From DASUAS01 sp963841415 (lineage in GTDB: Bacteria > Actinomycetota > Acidimicrobiia > IMCC26256 > DASPTH01): a stretch of 64,000 bases of DNA. The notes below the pieces were generated by a model, which did no database searches, was not told the DNA's origin, and worked only from the letters and a program-made list of their open reading frames with translations. Every line of letters starts with the position of its first letter. Position 1 is the first letter of the stretch. Below are positions 40,603-47,864 of this stretch, piece after piece. The translations under genes were made by a program, and so were the position numbers. The stretch spans positions 372,001 to 436,000 of the forward strand of contig CAWJCN010000003.1 of the NCBI GenBank assembly GCA_963841415.1, read 5' to 3'.

Positions 40603-41220
40603 TCACGCGTGTTTCGCGCGTCGACGTGGTCGGGGCTCCGCCTGTGTTTCGATCAGCAGGTCGACAAGCATGGTCACTCGCGCTTCGTCGGCACCGTCGC
40701 TGAGGCGTCCGCCGCGGGTCAGTGTCGCGAGACCGTGGAGCGCGCTCCACGTGAGCTGGGTGAGGATGTCCGGGTCGCGATCGCCGGCAAACGGCGCGAC
40801 CGCCTCGCGGAGCGCGGCAAACCCTTCCCGTAACGAGGCGGGTCGCTCAGGTCGGCCGAAGGGAAGGCTCGCGAGTGTGAACATCGCGTCGTAGAGCGCC
40901 GGCTGGTTGATCGCGAACGCGACATAGGCACGCGCCACTGCCTCGAGCGTCGCGTCCGGTGGCGCCGCGGTTTCGATGGCGTTGCGGAGGATGTCTGCGA
41001 GCTCGGCGAATCCCTGGACCGCGACGGCAGCCACGATCGCGTCCTTGTTCTCGAAGTGGCTGTAGAGGACCGGTTGGCTGTACTCGATGCTCTCTGCGAG
41101 TCGCCGGGTGGTGACCGCGTCCCAACCCTCGGCCTCCGCGAGTTCTCGCGCCGCCACGATGATCCGCTCGTGTCGTTGAGCTCGTTCTCGCTCGCGTCGA
41201 TCGGCGATTGCCATCGCCAT
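40603..41220 (-). CDS. TetR-family regulator
   Basis: A 205-residue repressor. The N-terminal helix-turn-helix is clear: HERIIVAARELAEAEGWDAVTTRRLAESIEYSQPVLYSHFENKDAIVAAV. The C-terminal part, with FTLASLPFGRPERPAS and TWSALHGLATLTRGGRL, is the WHG-type ligand domain. It is divergent from a SnoaL gene. The two CTAGC-N3-GCTAG palindromes between the starts are the likely operators. The inducer is unknown. Confidence 0.9.
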   Translation of the reverse strand: MAMAIADRRERERAQRHERIIVAARELAEAEGWDAVTTRRLAESIEYSQPVLYSHFENKDAIVAAVAVQGFAELADILRNAIETAAPPDATLEAVARAYVAFAINQPALYDAMFTLASLPFGRPERPASLREGFAALREAVAPFAGDRDPDILTQLTWSALHGLATLTRGGRLSDGADEARVTMLVDLLIETQAEPRPRRRAKHA

Positions 41221-41223
41221 ATC

Positions 41224-41291
41224 CTAGCGCCGCTAGCTGTTCTAGTGTCGCTTGACAAGCGATAGCAGAACTTCTAGCATTGCTAGAAGTT
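41224..41291. promoter_or_regulatory. Two TetR operators sharing CTAGC-N3-GCTAG
   Basis: Site 1 is CTAGC-GCC-GCTAG (41224-41236). Site 2 is a perfect 23-bp palindrome, AACTTCTAGC-ATT-GCTAGAAGTT (41269-41291). Both lie in the 95-bp gap between divergent starts. The same core in both points to one regulator, most likely the TetR protein, controlling itself and the SnoaL/DUF1772 genes. Confidence 0.85.
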
Positions 41292-41315
41292 CGATCGCCT
41301 GCCCGAGGAGGGACC

Positions 41316-41765
41316 ATGGCTACGACGGAACTGACCAATCTGGCGTTCGAGTTCGCCGACACGCTCTCACGCCATGACGCGGCCGCGCTCCGTGCGATCA
41401 TCAGCGCCGAGTACGTGAACCACAACCCCTACGTCGCGCAGACAGTCGGCCCCGAATCTGCGGTGGCGTTCTTCACGGACTGGCTCCGAGCATTTCCGGA
41501 CGCCGAGGTGATCTGCGAAGACGCGTTCGGCATCGGGACGGCTGTGATCGGCACCGTCGTGGGCCGCTTCACGTACCTCGGCACGTTCACCGAACCGATC
41601 ATGGGCATGCAACCCACCGGCAAGCGCGTCGTGATGCGCAGCATCGACATCTGGCGCGTGCACGACGGCGAGTTCGTCGAGCACTGGGACGAACTGAACA
41701 CGGCCGACTGGCTGGCCCAACTCCAGGGTGCCGACCCGCTACCTCGTACCGGAGCAGTCGCCTGA
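41316..41765 (+). CDS. SnoaL-like ester-cyclase family protein
   Basis: A 149-residue protein from ATG 41316, with GGAGGG just upstream. The cone-shaped NTF2-like fold is suggested by AFEFADTLSRHDAAALRAIISAEYVNHNPYV, then FPDAEVICEDAFGIGTAVIGTVVGRFTYLGTF, and KRVVMRSIDIWRVHDGEFVEHWDELN. These are the strands of the SnoaL polyketide-cyclase family. Substrate unknown. Probably under the divergent TetR regulator and cotranscribed with the DUF1772-like gene 65 nt away. Confidence 0.85.
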   Translation: MATTELTNLAFEFADTLSRHDAAALRAIISAEYVNHNPYVAQTVGPESAVAFFTDWLRAFPDAEVICEDAFGIGTAVIGTVVGRFTYLGTFTEPIMGMQPTGKRVVMRSIDIWRVHDGEFVEHWDELNTADWLAQLQGADPLPRTGAVA

Positions 41766-41830
41766 CGCCCACGCGAGGGTCGCGATCGCGTCGTTGACGA
41801 CCGATCGCACGCACCGAAAGGAGCTATCTG

Positions 41831-42304
41831 ATGGACGCAATCAGCACGGTCGCGGCCTTCATCGGAATCTTGACCGCGTCCATTGTTTATGGAACGGATG
41901 TCTTCGAGGCCTTGGTCCAGCGTCCTGCGCTCGCCCACGTCGACGACGCAACCGTCGCGGCCGTCATGGGCCGAGTCCACGAGTACGGCGACCGACGCCT
42001 GCCCATCCCCGGCACCGTCGCGATCGTGGCCACCGCCATCGCTACCGTCGCGGCCGCGCTCGACAGCTCGACCGGACGCGCCGCTACCGCGGGTGTCGCA
42101 CTCGTCGCCGTACTGACCTGGCTCGCCATCTACCTCCGCGTCGCGGCCCCGATCAACCGCATGCTCATCGCCGCCGCACGCGCGCACAACACCCCAGAGG
42201 ACACCCGCACCCTCCAAGCACGCTGGAACAGCGTCATCACCGCACGTGCGTTGCTGATGATGGTCGCCGTCGCGGGACTCGCGCTCACCGCCATCTTGAA
42301 CTGA
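41831..42304 (+). CDS. DUF1772 / anthrone-oxygenase-like membrane protein
   Basis: A 157-residue protein with four helices: TVAAFIGILTASIVYGTDVF, PIPGTVAIVATAIATVAAAL, ATAGVALVAVLTWLAIYL and ARALLMMVAVAGLALTAIL. The loop APINRMLIAA fits DUF1772, a family that includes anthrone oxygenases. GAAAGGAG stands before the ATG. It is likely in one unit with the SnoaL gene and may complete a small ring-oxidation pathway, an inference from family and neighbours. Confidence 0.78.
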   Translation: MDAISTVAAFIGILTASIVYGTDVFEALVQRPALAHVDDATVAAVMGRVHEYGDRRLPIPGTVAIVATAIATVAAALDSSTGRAATAGVALVAVLTWLAIYLRVAAPINRMLIAAARAHNTPEDTRTLQARWNSVITARALLMMVAVAGLALTAILN

Positions 42305-42593
42305 GCCCGCGACCGCGAATCGGTCGCTCGCGAGGTGGTCGTGTCGTCCGACGCTTCGCGTCCCAGCGGTCGCGCCTGGTCGGGTCCGAGGAACCTGAGC
42401 GCCCAGTACTCCTGGTCCGAGGTCGTCCAGTCGATCTCGTCGGGCAGGTCGCTGACCGGCATCAAGAAGCAGGCGGCGACGCGGTTCGCCTGACACTTCA
42501 GGCTGCCGTGTCGTCGTACAGCACAGACACCACGATCTACCGCAACCCGGTTCGCTTGCACACCCGGGCTCGATCCAACACGGGGAGGAACTG
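42305..42593. other. Gap with a possible ImmA/IrrE-like fragment on the minus strand
   Basis: The minus strand at about 42340-42500 reads CQANRVAACFLMPVSDLPDE, like the ANxFAAxLLMP motif that follows the zinc site in ImmA/IrrE metallopeptidases. The HExxH site is absent, so at most a fragment remains. On the plus strand only the leader of the next gene is seen, with GGGAGG before its start. Confidence 0.25.
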
Positions 42594-43103
42594 ATGATCA
42601 ACAATCTTGCCATCGCTGACCGCGTCGAGATCGAAGGGCTGCGCAGCGAATTCACCGATGCAGTGATGATGCGCGACTACGACCGCGTCGCGTCGCTCTT
42701 CACACCCGACGGCGCGTTGCGCATCCCCGGCATCCCCGACCTGGTCGGGCAGGACGAGCTCCGTGCCTGGGGTGCACGAGTACCAGAAGTTGTCGAGTAC
42801 CTGGTGCAGACCGCGCACCCGGGCACGGTCCAGCTGGAGGGCGACGCGGCGTCTGGCCGTGTCGTCATCCAGGAGCTCGTCTCCCTATGTGACGGGCGAT
42901 CGGCGCTCAACTTCGGCATCTACCACGACCGCTACGAGCGCACGCATGACGGCTGGAAGTTCACCGAGCGCGTCTTCGAGATCAAGTACCTCGACACGAC
43001 GCCATTGGCGGGCTCGCCGTCCATCACACCCGGCACGTTCGAGCAGCCCACAACACAGCCCATCGCACAGCCCGCAAGCGCCTCGTTGTCAGGAGGACGA
43101 TGA
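42594..43103 (+). CDS. SnoaL-like (NTF2-fold) protein
   Basis: A 169-residue protein. The NTF2 pattern is RVEIEGLRSEFTDAVMMRDYDRVASLFTPDGALRIPG, followed by VGQDELRAWGARV and VSLCDGRSALNFGIYHDRYERTHDGWKFTERVFEIKYLD. The tail after about 140 is a Pro/Thr/Ser/Gln-rich linker (GTFEQPTTQPIAQP). Such proteins are cyclases, isomerases or dehydratases; this one's reaction is unknown. Its stop overlaps the YceI start (ATGA), so they are coupled. Confidence 0.82.
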   Translation: MINNLAIADRVEIEGLRSEFTDAVMMRDYDRVASLFTPDGALRIPGIPDLVGQDELRAWGARVPEVVEYLVQTAHPGTVQLEGDAASGRVVIQELVSLCDGRSALNFGIYHDRYERTHDGWKFTERVFEIKYLDTTPLAGSPSITPGTFEQPTTQPIAQPASASLSGGR

Positions 43104-43660
43104 TCATGGCGAACACAACCTTCCAGTCCCTTCCTCTCGCCGCCGGTTCCTGGAGAGTCGACGAAGCCCACACGTCGGTCGGGTTCACGGTCCGACACCT
43201 CGGCGTCTCCAAGGTCCGCGGTCGCTTCAACTCCTTCACCGTGAACGCCGTCGTCGGCGACGATCTCACGACCTCCAGCGTCGACGCGACCATTACCTTC
43301 GCCTCAATCGACACCGGCAACGCCGATCGGGACGCGCACGTGCTCGTTCCCGAAGTCCTCGACGTCTCGCGCTGTCCGACCTTGACGTTCCGTTCTACGT
43401 CGATCACCGCGCTCGCGGACGAAGGAACGTACGAGATCGTCGGAGACGTGTCGATCGGCGACGTGACCAAATCGCTCACCCTCCGCGCGGAGTTCGGCGG
43501 CATCGGGACGAACATCATCGATGGCACCCGTCACGCCGGCTTCGAGGCGACTGGAGAGCTCCACCGGAAGGACTTCGGCATCGGCATCGACGTCCCCGTC
43601 GCGTTCATCAGCGATGTCGTCAAGATCGAACTCGACGTCCAGCTGATCGAGCCGTCCTGA
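43100..43660 (+). CDS. YceI-family lipid-binding protein
   Basis: A 186-residue lipocalin-like YceI protein. The opening GSWRVDEAHTSVGFTVRHLGVSKVRGRFNSF, SIDTGNADRDAHVL, TFRSTSIT and the final FHRKDFGIGID-type segment (here LHRKDFGIGIDVPVAFISDVVKIELDVQL) are diagnostic. YceI proteins bind polyprenoids or other lipids. No signal peptide is seen, so it should be cytoplasmic. Coupled to the SnoaL gene; the start ATGATCATG allows either of two ATGs. Confidence 0.92.
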   Translation: MIMANTTFQSLPLAAGSWRVDEAHTSVGFTVRHLGVSKVRGRFNSFTVNAVVGDDLTTSSVDATITFASIDTGNADRDAHVLVPEVLDVSRCPTLTFRSTSITALADEGTYEIVGDVSIGDVTKSLTLRAEFGGIGTNIIDGTRHAGFEATGELHRKDFGIGIDVPVAFISDVVKIELDVQLIEPS

Positions 43661-43799
43661 CTCGACCGACTCGGCGCGCTCGAAGTGAACCCAACTGTGA
43701 GCGCAACTCGCGTGCTCAAAGAGGTCGTCACCCGAGCCCGTGCGGTGCTGGGTTTAGACCCGGTTCAAACCGCGTGCATCCGATGAGAAGGGAATCGCC

Positions 43800-44747
43800 A
43801 TGAAGGTCTTCGTCGCGGGCGCCACCGGTGCGCTCGGCAAGGAACTGGTTCCGATGTTGGTCGCCTCTGGGCACGATGTGGTCGGGATGACCCGCACCAG
43901 AGCCAAGCGCGACCAGCTGCTCGGTCTCGACGCTCAGCCGGTGGTGGCCGACGCGCTCGACGCCGACGCCGTGAAGCGGGCAGTCGGCGAGGCCGCGCCC
44001 GACGTGATCGTGCACGAGCTCACCGCGATACCGCCTGCCCTCGACATGCGACACATCGCTCGCGAGTTCGCGCCCACCAACCGGCTGCGCATCGAAGGCA
44101 CCGACAACCTGGTGTCGGCAGCTGAGGCGGCGGGTGTTGGGCGGTTCGTCGCCCAGAGCAACGCCGCGTTGCCGTACGCCCGCGTCGGTGGTCCGGTCAA
44201 GGGGGAGGATGCTTTACTCGACGAGCGTCCAGTGGCGGCGATGCGTGGAGGGCTCGCGGCGATCCGTCACCTCGAGGCGGCAGTCATGGGGGTCAGAGGA
44301 GCCGAGGCACTCGTGCTGCGCTACGGCTGGCTCTACGGTCCCGGTACGTCCATTGCCCTCGATCCGCCGGGCAGCCAGATCGAGTTGCTCCGCAAGCGCC
44401 AGTTCCCCATCGTCGGACAGGGCACGGGCATCTGGTCGTTCGTCCACACTCAGGACGCCGCGACCGCGACCCTGGCCGCCGTCGAGGGCGGGCCTGCTGA
44501 CATCTACAACGTGGTCGACGACGAACCGGCCGCCGTGTCCGAGTTCCTCCCGGTGCTCGCCGCGACTGTCCGCGCAGAGCCTCCGCGGCGGGTGCCGCGC
44601 TGGGTCGGGCGCCTCGCTGCAGGCGAGTGGGCCGTCGTAGCGATGACCGAAATCCGCGGCGCGTCGAACGAGAAGGCCAAGCGGGAGCTCGGCTGGCAGC
44701 TCCGCTACCCGAGCTGGCGGCAGGGGTTCGCCGACGGGCTCGCCTGA
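43800..44747 (+). CDS. NAD-dependent epimerase/dehydratase family protein
   Basis: A 315-residue extended/atypical SDR. The dinucleotide fold starts with MKVFVAGATGALGKELVPMLVASGHDVVGMTR. The chain keeps RIEGTDNLVSAAEAAGVGRFV and, in the C-terminal half, VLRYGWLYGPGT, FVHTQDAATATLAAVEGG and YNVVDDEPAAVSEFLP. The usual YxxxK is not easily placed. It is 139 nt after YceI; the gap has no gene. It may belong to the same oxidation cluster as the genes before it. Confidence 0.88.
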   Translation: MKVFVAGATGALGKELVPMLVASGHDVVGMTRTRAKRDQLLGLDAQPVVADALDADAVKRAVGEAAPDVIVHELTAIPPALDMRHIAREFAPTNRLRIEGTDNLVSAAEAAGVGRFVAQSNAALPYARVGGPVKGEDALLDERPVAAMRGGLAAIRHLEAAVMGVRGAEALVLRYGWLYGPGTSIALDPPGSQIELLRKRQFPIVGQGTGIWSFVHTQDAATATLAAVEGGPADIYNVVDDEPAAVSEFLPVLAATVRAEPPRRVPRWVGRLAAGEWAVVAMTEIRGASNEKAKRELGWQLRYPSWRQGFADGLA

Positions 44748-45183
44748 CAGGGCTGACGCTCGTCGACGAGATGCGCCGGCGGGCGCTCGTCAACACCTAC
44801 CGAACGCTCGGCCGCGTGAGCGAAGCGAGAAGAAGGGGATTCGGGAAAGCTTCTGCTGCAGGAAAGCGACCTGAGCCCCGTAGCACCATCCGCGCTGCAA
44901 GCTGAGTCCTCGGCGGAGGGGTTGGTCAACGTGAAAGCGTGCACCACGTGTGCACCACAAGGGAGGGCCAAACGCGGTCAGCCACGGTCACTCACGGCTA
45001 CCCGAATCTGGGTCGTGACCTGCTGAGATACGCGAAAGCGCTGGTCAGCGAGGTGCCGACCCGGCTCGGCGCCAATCAGCGCGTGTAGCGGTAGGGGTGG
45101 GAGCGCGAGGCCGTCGCGGCGAGAGATCGGGGAGTGATCTGCATGCCTGGGCCTTTCGGATGTGGACCCTCCCGCCGGCGAGT
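44748..45183. other. Gap holding repeat copy B; no gene seen
   Basis: Besides the repeat at 44939-45055 I see no ribosome site, RNA gene or recognisable protein. It separates the SDR gene from the 3' end of the ABC exporter operon on the minus strand. Confidence 0.5.
44939..45055. repeat. Dispersed 117-bp repeat, copy B
   Basis: Same length as copy A (36259-36375), with a similar tandem GTGCACCAC, GGCCAAAC, GTCACTCACGG, CGTGACCTGCTGA and the end CTGGTCAGCGAGGTG. No tRNA piece follows it here. It may mark the former end of another tRNA-type element or a spread family of such ends. Confidence 0.75.
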
Positions 45184-45948
45184 CTACGCGGAGGTCTTGT
45201 GGCGGTATGTGAGCGTGGCGAACATACACGCCACGGCAAGGATGCCGACACACCAGGCGAGAGCGGTCCAGATGTCGGTGCCGACAGGGTGTTGGGCAAA
45301 CAGGTCGCGGATCGTGTTGACAATCGACGTGACCGGCTGGTGCTCGGCGAAGGCGCGCACCGGGCCGGGCATGGTGTGGGTGGGCACGAACGCCGCGCTG
45401 ATGAAGGGCAGGAAGATGAGCGGGTAGGCAAACGCGCTCGCGCCGTCGACTGACTTCGCGGAGAGGCCGGGGATGACGGCGATCCACGTCAATGCCAGGG
45501 TGAACAGGATCAGGATGCCGGCGACCGCGAGCCACGCCAGCACCCCCGCGCCCGAGTGGAAGCCGATGAGGAGGGCGACGACCACGACGACGACGAGCGA
45601 GATCAGGTTGGCGACCAGCGAGGTCAGCACATGTGCCCAGAGCACGGCGGACCGTGCGATCGGCATGGACTGGAATCGCTCGAAGATGCCGCTCTTCATG
45701 TCGACGAAGAGCCGGACTGCGGTGTAGGAGATGCCCGACGCGATCGTGATGAGCAGGATGCCGGGCAGCAGGTAGTCCACGTAGGAGTCCGACCCCGACT
45801 TGATCGCGCCGCCGAACACGTAGACGAACAGCAGCAGCATGGCGATGGGCATCATCGTCGTCGTGATGATCGTGTCCACGCTGCGCGTGACGTGGCGCAG
45901 GGACCGGCCGAGCAGGACGGCGGTATCGCCGAAGAAGTGCTTCGACAT
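45184..45948 (-). CDS. ABC-2 type permease (DrrB-like)
   Basis: A 254-residue protein with six helices (IITTTMMPIAMLLLFVYVFGG, YLLPGILLITIASGISYTAV, VLTSLVANLISLVVVVVVALLIGF, LAVAGILILFTLALTWIAVI, and others). FERFQSMPIARSAVLWAHV is the ABC-2 coupling region. It works with the ATPase encoded just upstream. Drug or antibiotic export is inferred. The third gene of the operon runs into the repeat region. Confidence 0.9.
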   Translation of the reverse strand: MSKHFFGDTAVLLGRSLRHVTRSVDTIITTTMMPIAMLLLFVYVFGGAIKSGSDSYVDYLLPGILLITIASGISYTAVRLFVDMKSGIFERFQSMPIARSAVLWAHVLTSLVANLISLVVVVVVALLIGFHSGAGVLAWLAVAGILILFTLALTWIAVIPGLSAKSVDGASAFAYPLIFLPFISAAFVPTHTMPGPVRAFAEHQPVTSIVNTIRDLFAQHPVGTDIWTALAWCVGILAVACMFATLTYRHKTSA

Positions 45949-45960
45949 GGCTCCTCCTCC

Positions 45961-46776
45961 TTATTGCGGTGACGACGCGGCGGTCATTGCTACGACGCCG
46001 TGATCGTTGGCGTGGTCGCCGACGACGGCGAGGAAGACGTCCTCGAGGGTCGGCTGCTTCTCGACGTATTCGACCTTGGCCGGCGGGAGCAGCTGCTTGA
46101 GCTCGGTAAGGGTGCCGTTCACGATGATCCGCCCCTCGTGGAGGATCGCGATCCGGTCGGCGAGATGTTCTGCCTCGTCGAGATACTGGGTCGTGAGCAA
46201 CACGGTCGTGCCGTGCTCGGCGAGCTCCTTGACCGCCTGCCACACCTCGATGCGCGCCTCGGGATCGAGCCCGGTCGTCGGCTCGTCGAGGAAGATCACG
46301 GGCGGATCTCCCATGAGGCTCATCGCGATGTCGAGGCGACGGCGCATGCCACCGGAATATGTCGACACCTTCCGATCGGCCGCGTCGCTCAGCGCGAAGC
46401 GAACGAGCAGCGCATTGGCGATCGCGCCGGGGTTCTCGAGGTGCCGCAACCGGGCGACGAGCACGAGGTTCTCCCGTCCGGTGAGGATCTCGTCGACCGC
46501 CGTGAACTGTCCGGTCAGGCTGATCGACTCCCGCAGGTCGCCAGCTTGCGTGACGACATCGAAGCCGTTGACGCTGGCGTCGCCCGCGTCGCCCTTGAGC
46601 AGCGTGGCGAGGATCTTGACGATGGTGGTCTTACCCGCGCCGTTCGAGCCGAGCAGCGCGAAGATGTCGCCCCGCGTCACGTCGAAGTCCACGCCGCGCA
46701 GCACGGGCAGCTCCTTGTACGACTTCTCCAGGCCGTGCACGTGGATTGCAGACCCTTGGATCTGATTCGTTGTCAT
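45961..46776 (-). CDS. ABC transporter ATP-binding protein (DrrA-like)
   Basis: A 271-residue ATPase from ATG 46776. Walker A GSNGAGKTT, Q-loop in ISLTGQFTAVDEILTGREN, signature YSGGMRRRLD, Walker B VIFLDEPTTGLDPEA and LLTTQYLDEAEHLADRI (the switch His is Gln in TTQ, as in many DrrA proteins). The C-terminal region ending VFLAVVGDH is like daunorubicin-resistance ATPases. Its start overlaps the DUF1048 stop (ATGA). Confidence 0.92.
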   Translation of the reverse strand: MTTNQIQGSAIHVHGLEKSYKELPVLRGVDFDVTRGDIFALLGSNGAGKTTIVKILATLLKGDAGDASVNGFDVVTQAGDLRESISLTGQFTAVDEILTGRENLVLVARLRHLENPGAIANALLVRFALSDAADRKVSTYSGGMRRRLDIAMSLMGDPPVIFLDEPTTGLDPEARIEVWQAVKELAEHGTTVLLTTQYLDEAEHLADRIAILHEGRIIVNGTLTELKQLLPPAKVEYVEKQPTLEDVFLAVVGDHANDHGVVAMTAASSPQ

Positions 46777-47141
46777 CTGGACATCGGTTCCCTCTTGCTT
46801 CGCGGTTCGTGCGCCGCGACGTGATCGATGGCGTTGGTCAGCCGTTCCCGCTCCCGGGCGATCCACTGACCGTCGGGGTAGTTCCGAAGAAGCGCCTCGG
46901 CGAACTCCACCGGGTTCTCGCCGACGACCGCGCGGATCGATGTTCCGTTCCCCGCGTTCTGCTCGAAGCGATCGACAAGGTTCTCCAGCATCGACAGCAG
47001 GCTGTCGGCCTGCGTCGGACCGAAGAACTCGAGGTACCGCTCCAGCGCAGCGATCGCTTCGAGATCGTTCGGGGGAAGCTGCTCCGTGCGCGCCTTGTAG
47101 CGCCGGTAGCGCCGCTTCTGTTCGATCCAGGCCGTGGGCAT
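46773..47141 (-). CDS. DUF1048-like protein, first in exporter operon
   Basis: A 122-residue protein from ATG 47141, with GGAGAGA upstream. It begins MPTAWIEQKRRYRRYKARTEQ, then YLEFFGPTQADSLLSMLENLVDRFEQ, a helical pattern of DUF1048. In other bacteria these proteins are encoded with PadR regulators and DrrAB exporters; their role is unknown. It is coupled to the ATPase gene by ATGA. No PadR gene is seen. Confidence 0.8.
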   Translation of the reverse strand: MPTAWIEQKRRYRRYKARTEQLPPNDLEAIAALERYLEFFGPTQADSLLSMLENLVDRFEQNAGNGTSIRAVVGENPVEFAEALLRNYPDGQWIARERERLTNAIDHVAAHEPRSKREPMSR

Positions 47142-47176
47142 AGCTCTCTCCTTCGCCGTGAGCTGTTCGGGGCCGG

Positions 47177-47446
47177 TTACTCCAAGAAGTCCTTGACCCG
47201 CCGGATGAGGTCGTCGTGCGGGAACTCGCTGAGGTGGTCGGATGCGAGGCCATGCGCCCGCGCCGATTCGCCGGCGATCGCGAGGCACACCACCTCGACT
47301 TCCTGTCGATCACGACGCGGGCGGCGCACCGCCGCGCGCGACGCGCGTGAGGCCAGCTTCGCGGCGTCGGCCGTCTGGTTGCGGGTGTATGCCTCCCACG
47401 CCAGAACGGCGAGATCGTGGCTGGAGAGCGAGTCTTCTCGGGTCAC
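47177..47446 (-). CDS. Small hypothetical helical protein
   Basis: An 89-residue protein from GTG 47446. It is a set of short helices (SSHDLAVLAWEAYTRNQTADAAKLASRASRAAV, then EVVCLAIAGESARAHGLASDHLSEF) that resembles a tetratricopeptide-like pair of helices. It is 35 nt before the DUF1048 gene, so it could be the first gene of the exporter operon. Function unknown. Confidence 0.5.
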   Translation of the reverse strand: MTREDSLSSHDLAVLAWEAYTRNQTADAAKLASRASRAAVRRPRRDRQEVEVVCLAIAGESARAHGLASDHLSEFPHDDLIRRVKDFLE

Positions 47447-47456
47447 ACGATGACCT

Positions 47457-47770
47457 TCGTCGGGAGGGCTGTCGGGAGGCTTGCATGTCGCTGACAGTCG
47501 CGGCGCCGCGCATCCGGCCCACGGCAACCGGCAGGTCGAGGCGCTCGAAGGTCTGGCGGGGGTCGCGTCGCTGCGCGGTGAGATGAAGGCATCGGTCGTA
47601 CCTCGGTGCCGCCGCCGCGCTGCGGGAGGCGACCGGTTGTCGAAGCCGAGCGGACCGACATCGCGATCGGGCCCTTTGCCGTGTCGGCGACCAGGCGGCG
47701 ACGGAGGCGGCCTACGCGGCTGCTAGCGACGATCCGCAGACGGCGGTCGCGCTCGCGTGGGCCACCAGCC
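47457..47770 (+). pseudogene. Remnant of a BTAD/NB-ARC regulator: promoter and C-terminus only
   Basis: 47457-47500 matches 52403-52446 (TCGTCGGGAGGGCTGTCGGG, then CTTGCA and CGCTGACAG), the leader of the intact regulator. After it, 47530-47770 carries the far C-terminal part of the same family in broken frames: VEALEGLAGVASLRGE, then the equivalents of GAATALQEAT and TERTDIE, and an end near DDPQTAVALAWA. Everything between (about 950 residues of coding DNA) is deleted. It is a decayed second copy of the regulator at 52468. Confidence 0.65.
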
Positions 47771-47864
47771 GCACATAGGAACCTACGACGTCAGTCGACT
47801 GCAAGCGTTTCTTCAGCGCGCTCGACGACCGTGGCCTCGTTCCCCATCGGATCGAGGACACCTC

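Noticed and set aside
44939..45055. An att site at repeat copy B
   Set aside because: No tRNA fragment or matching direct repeat follows it.
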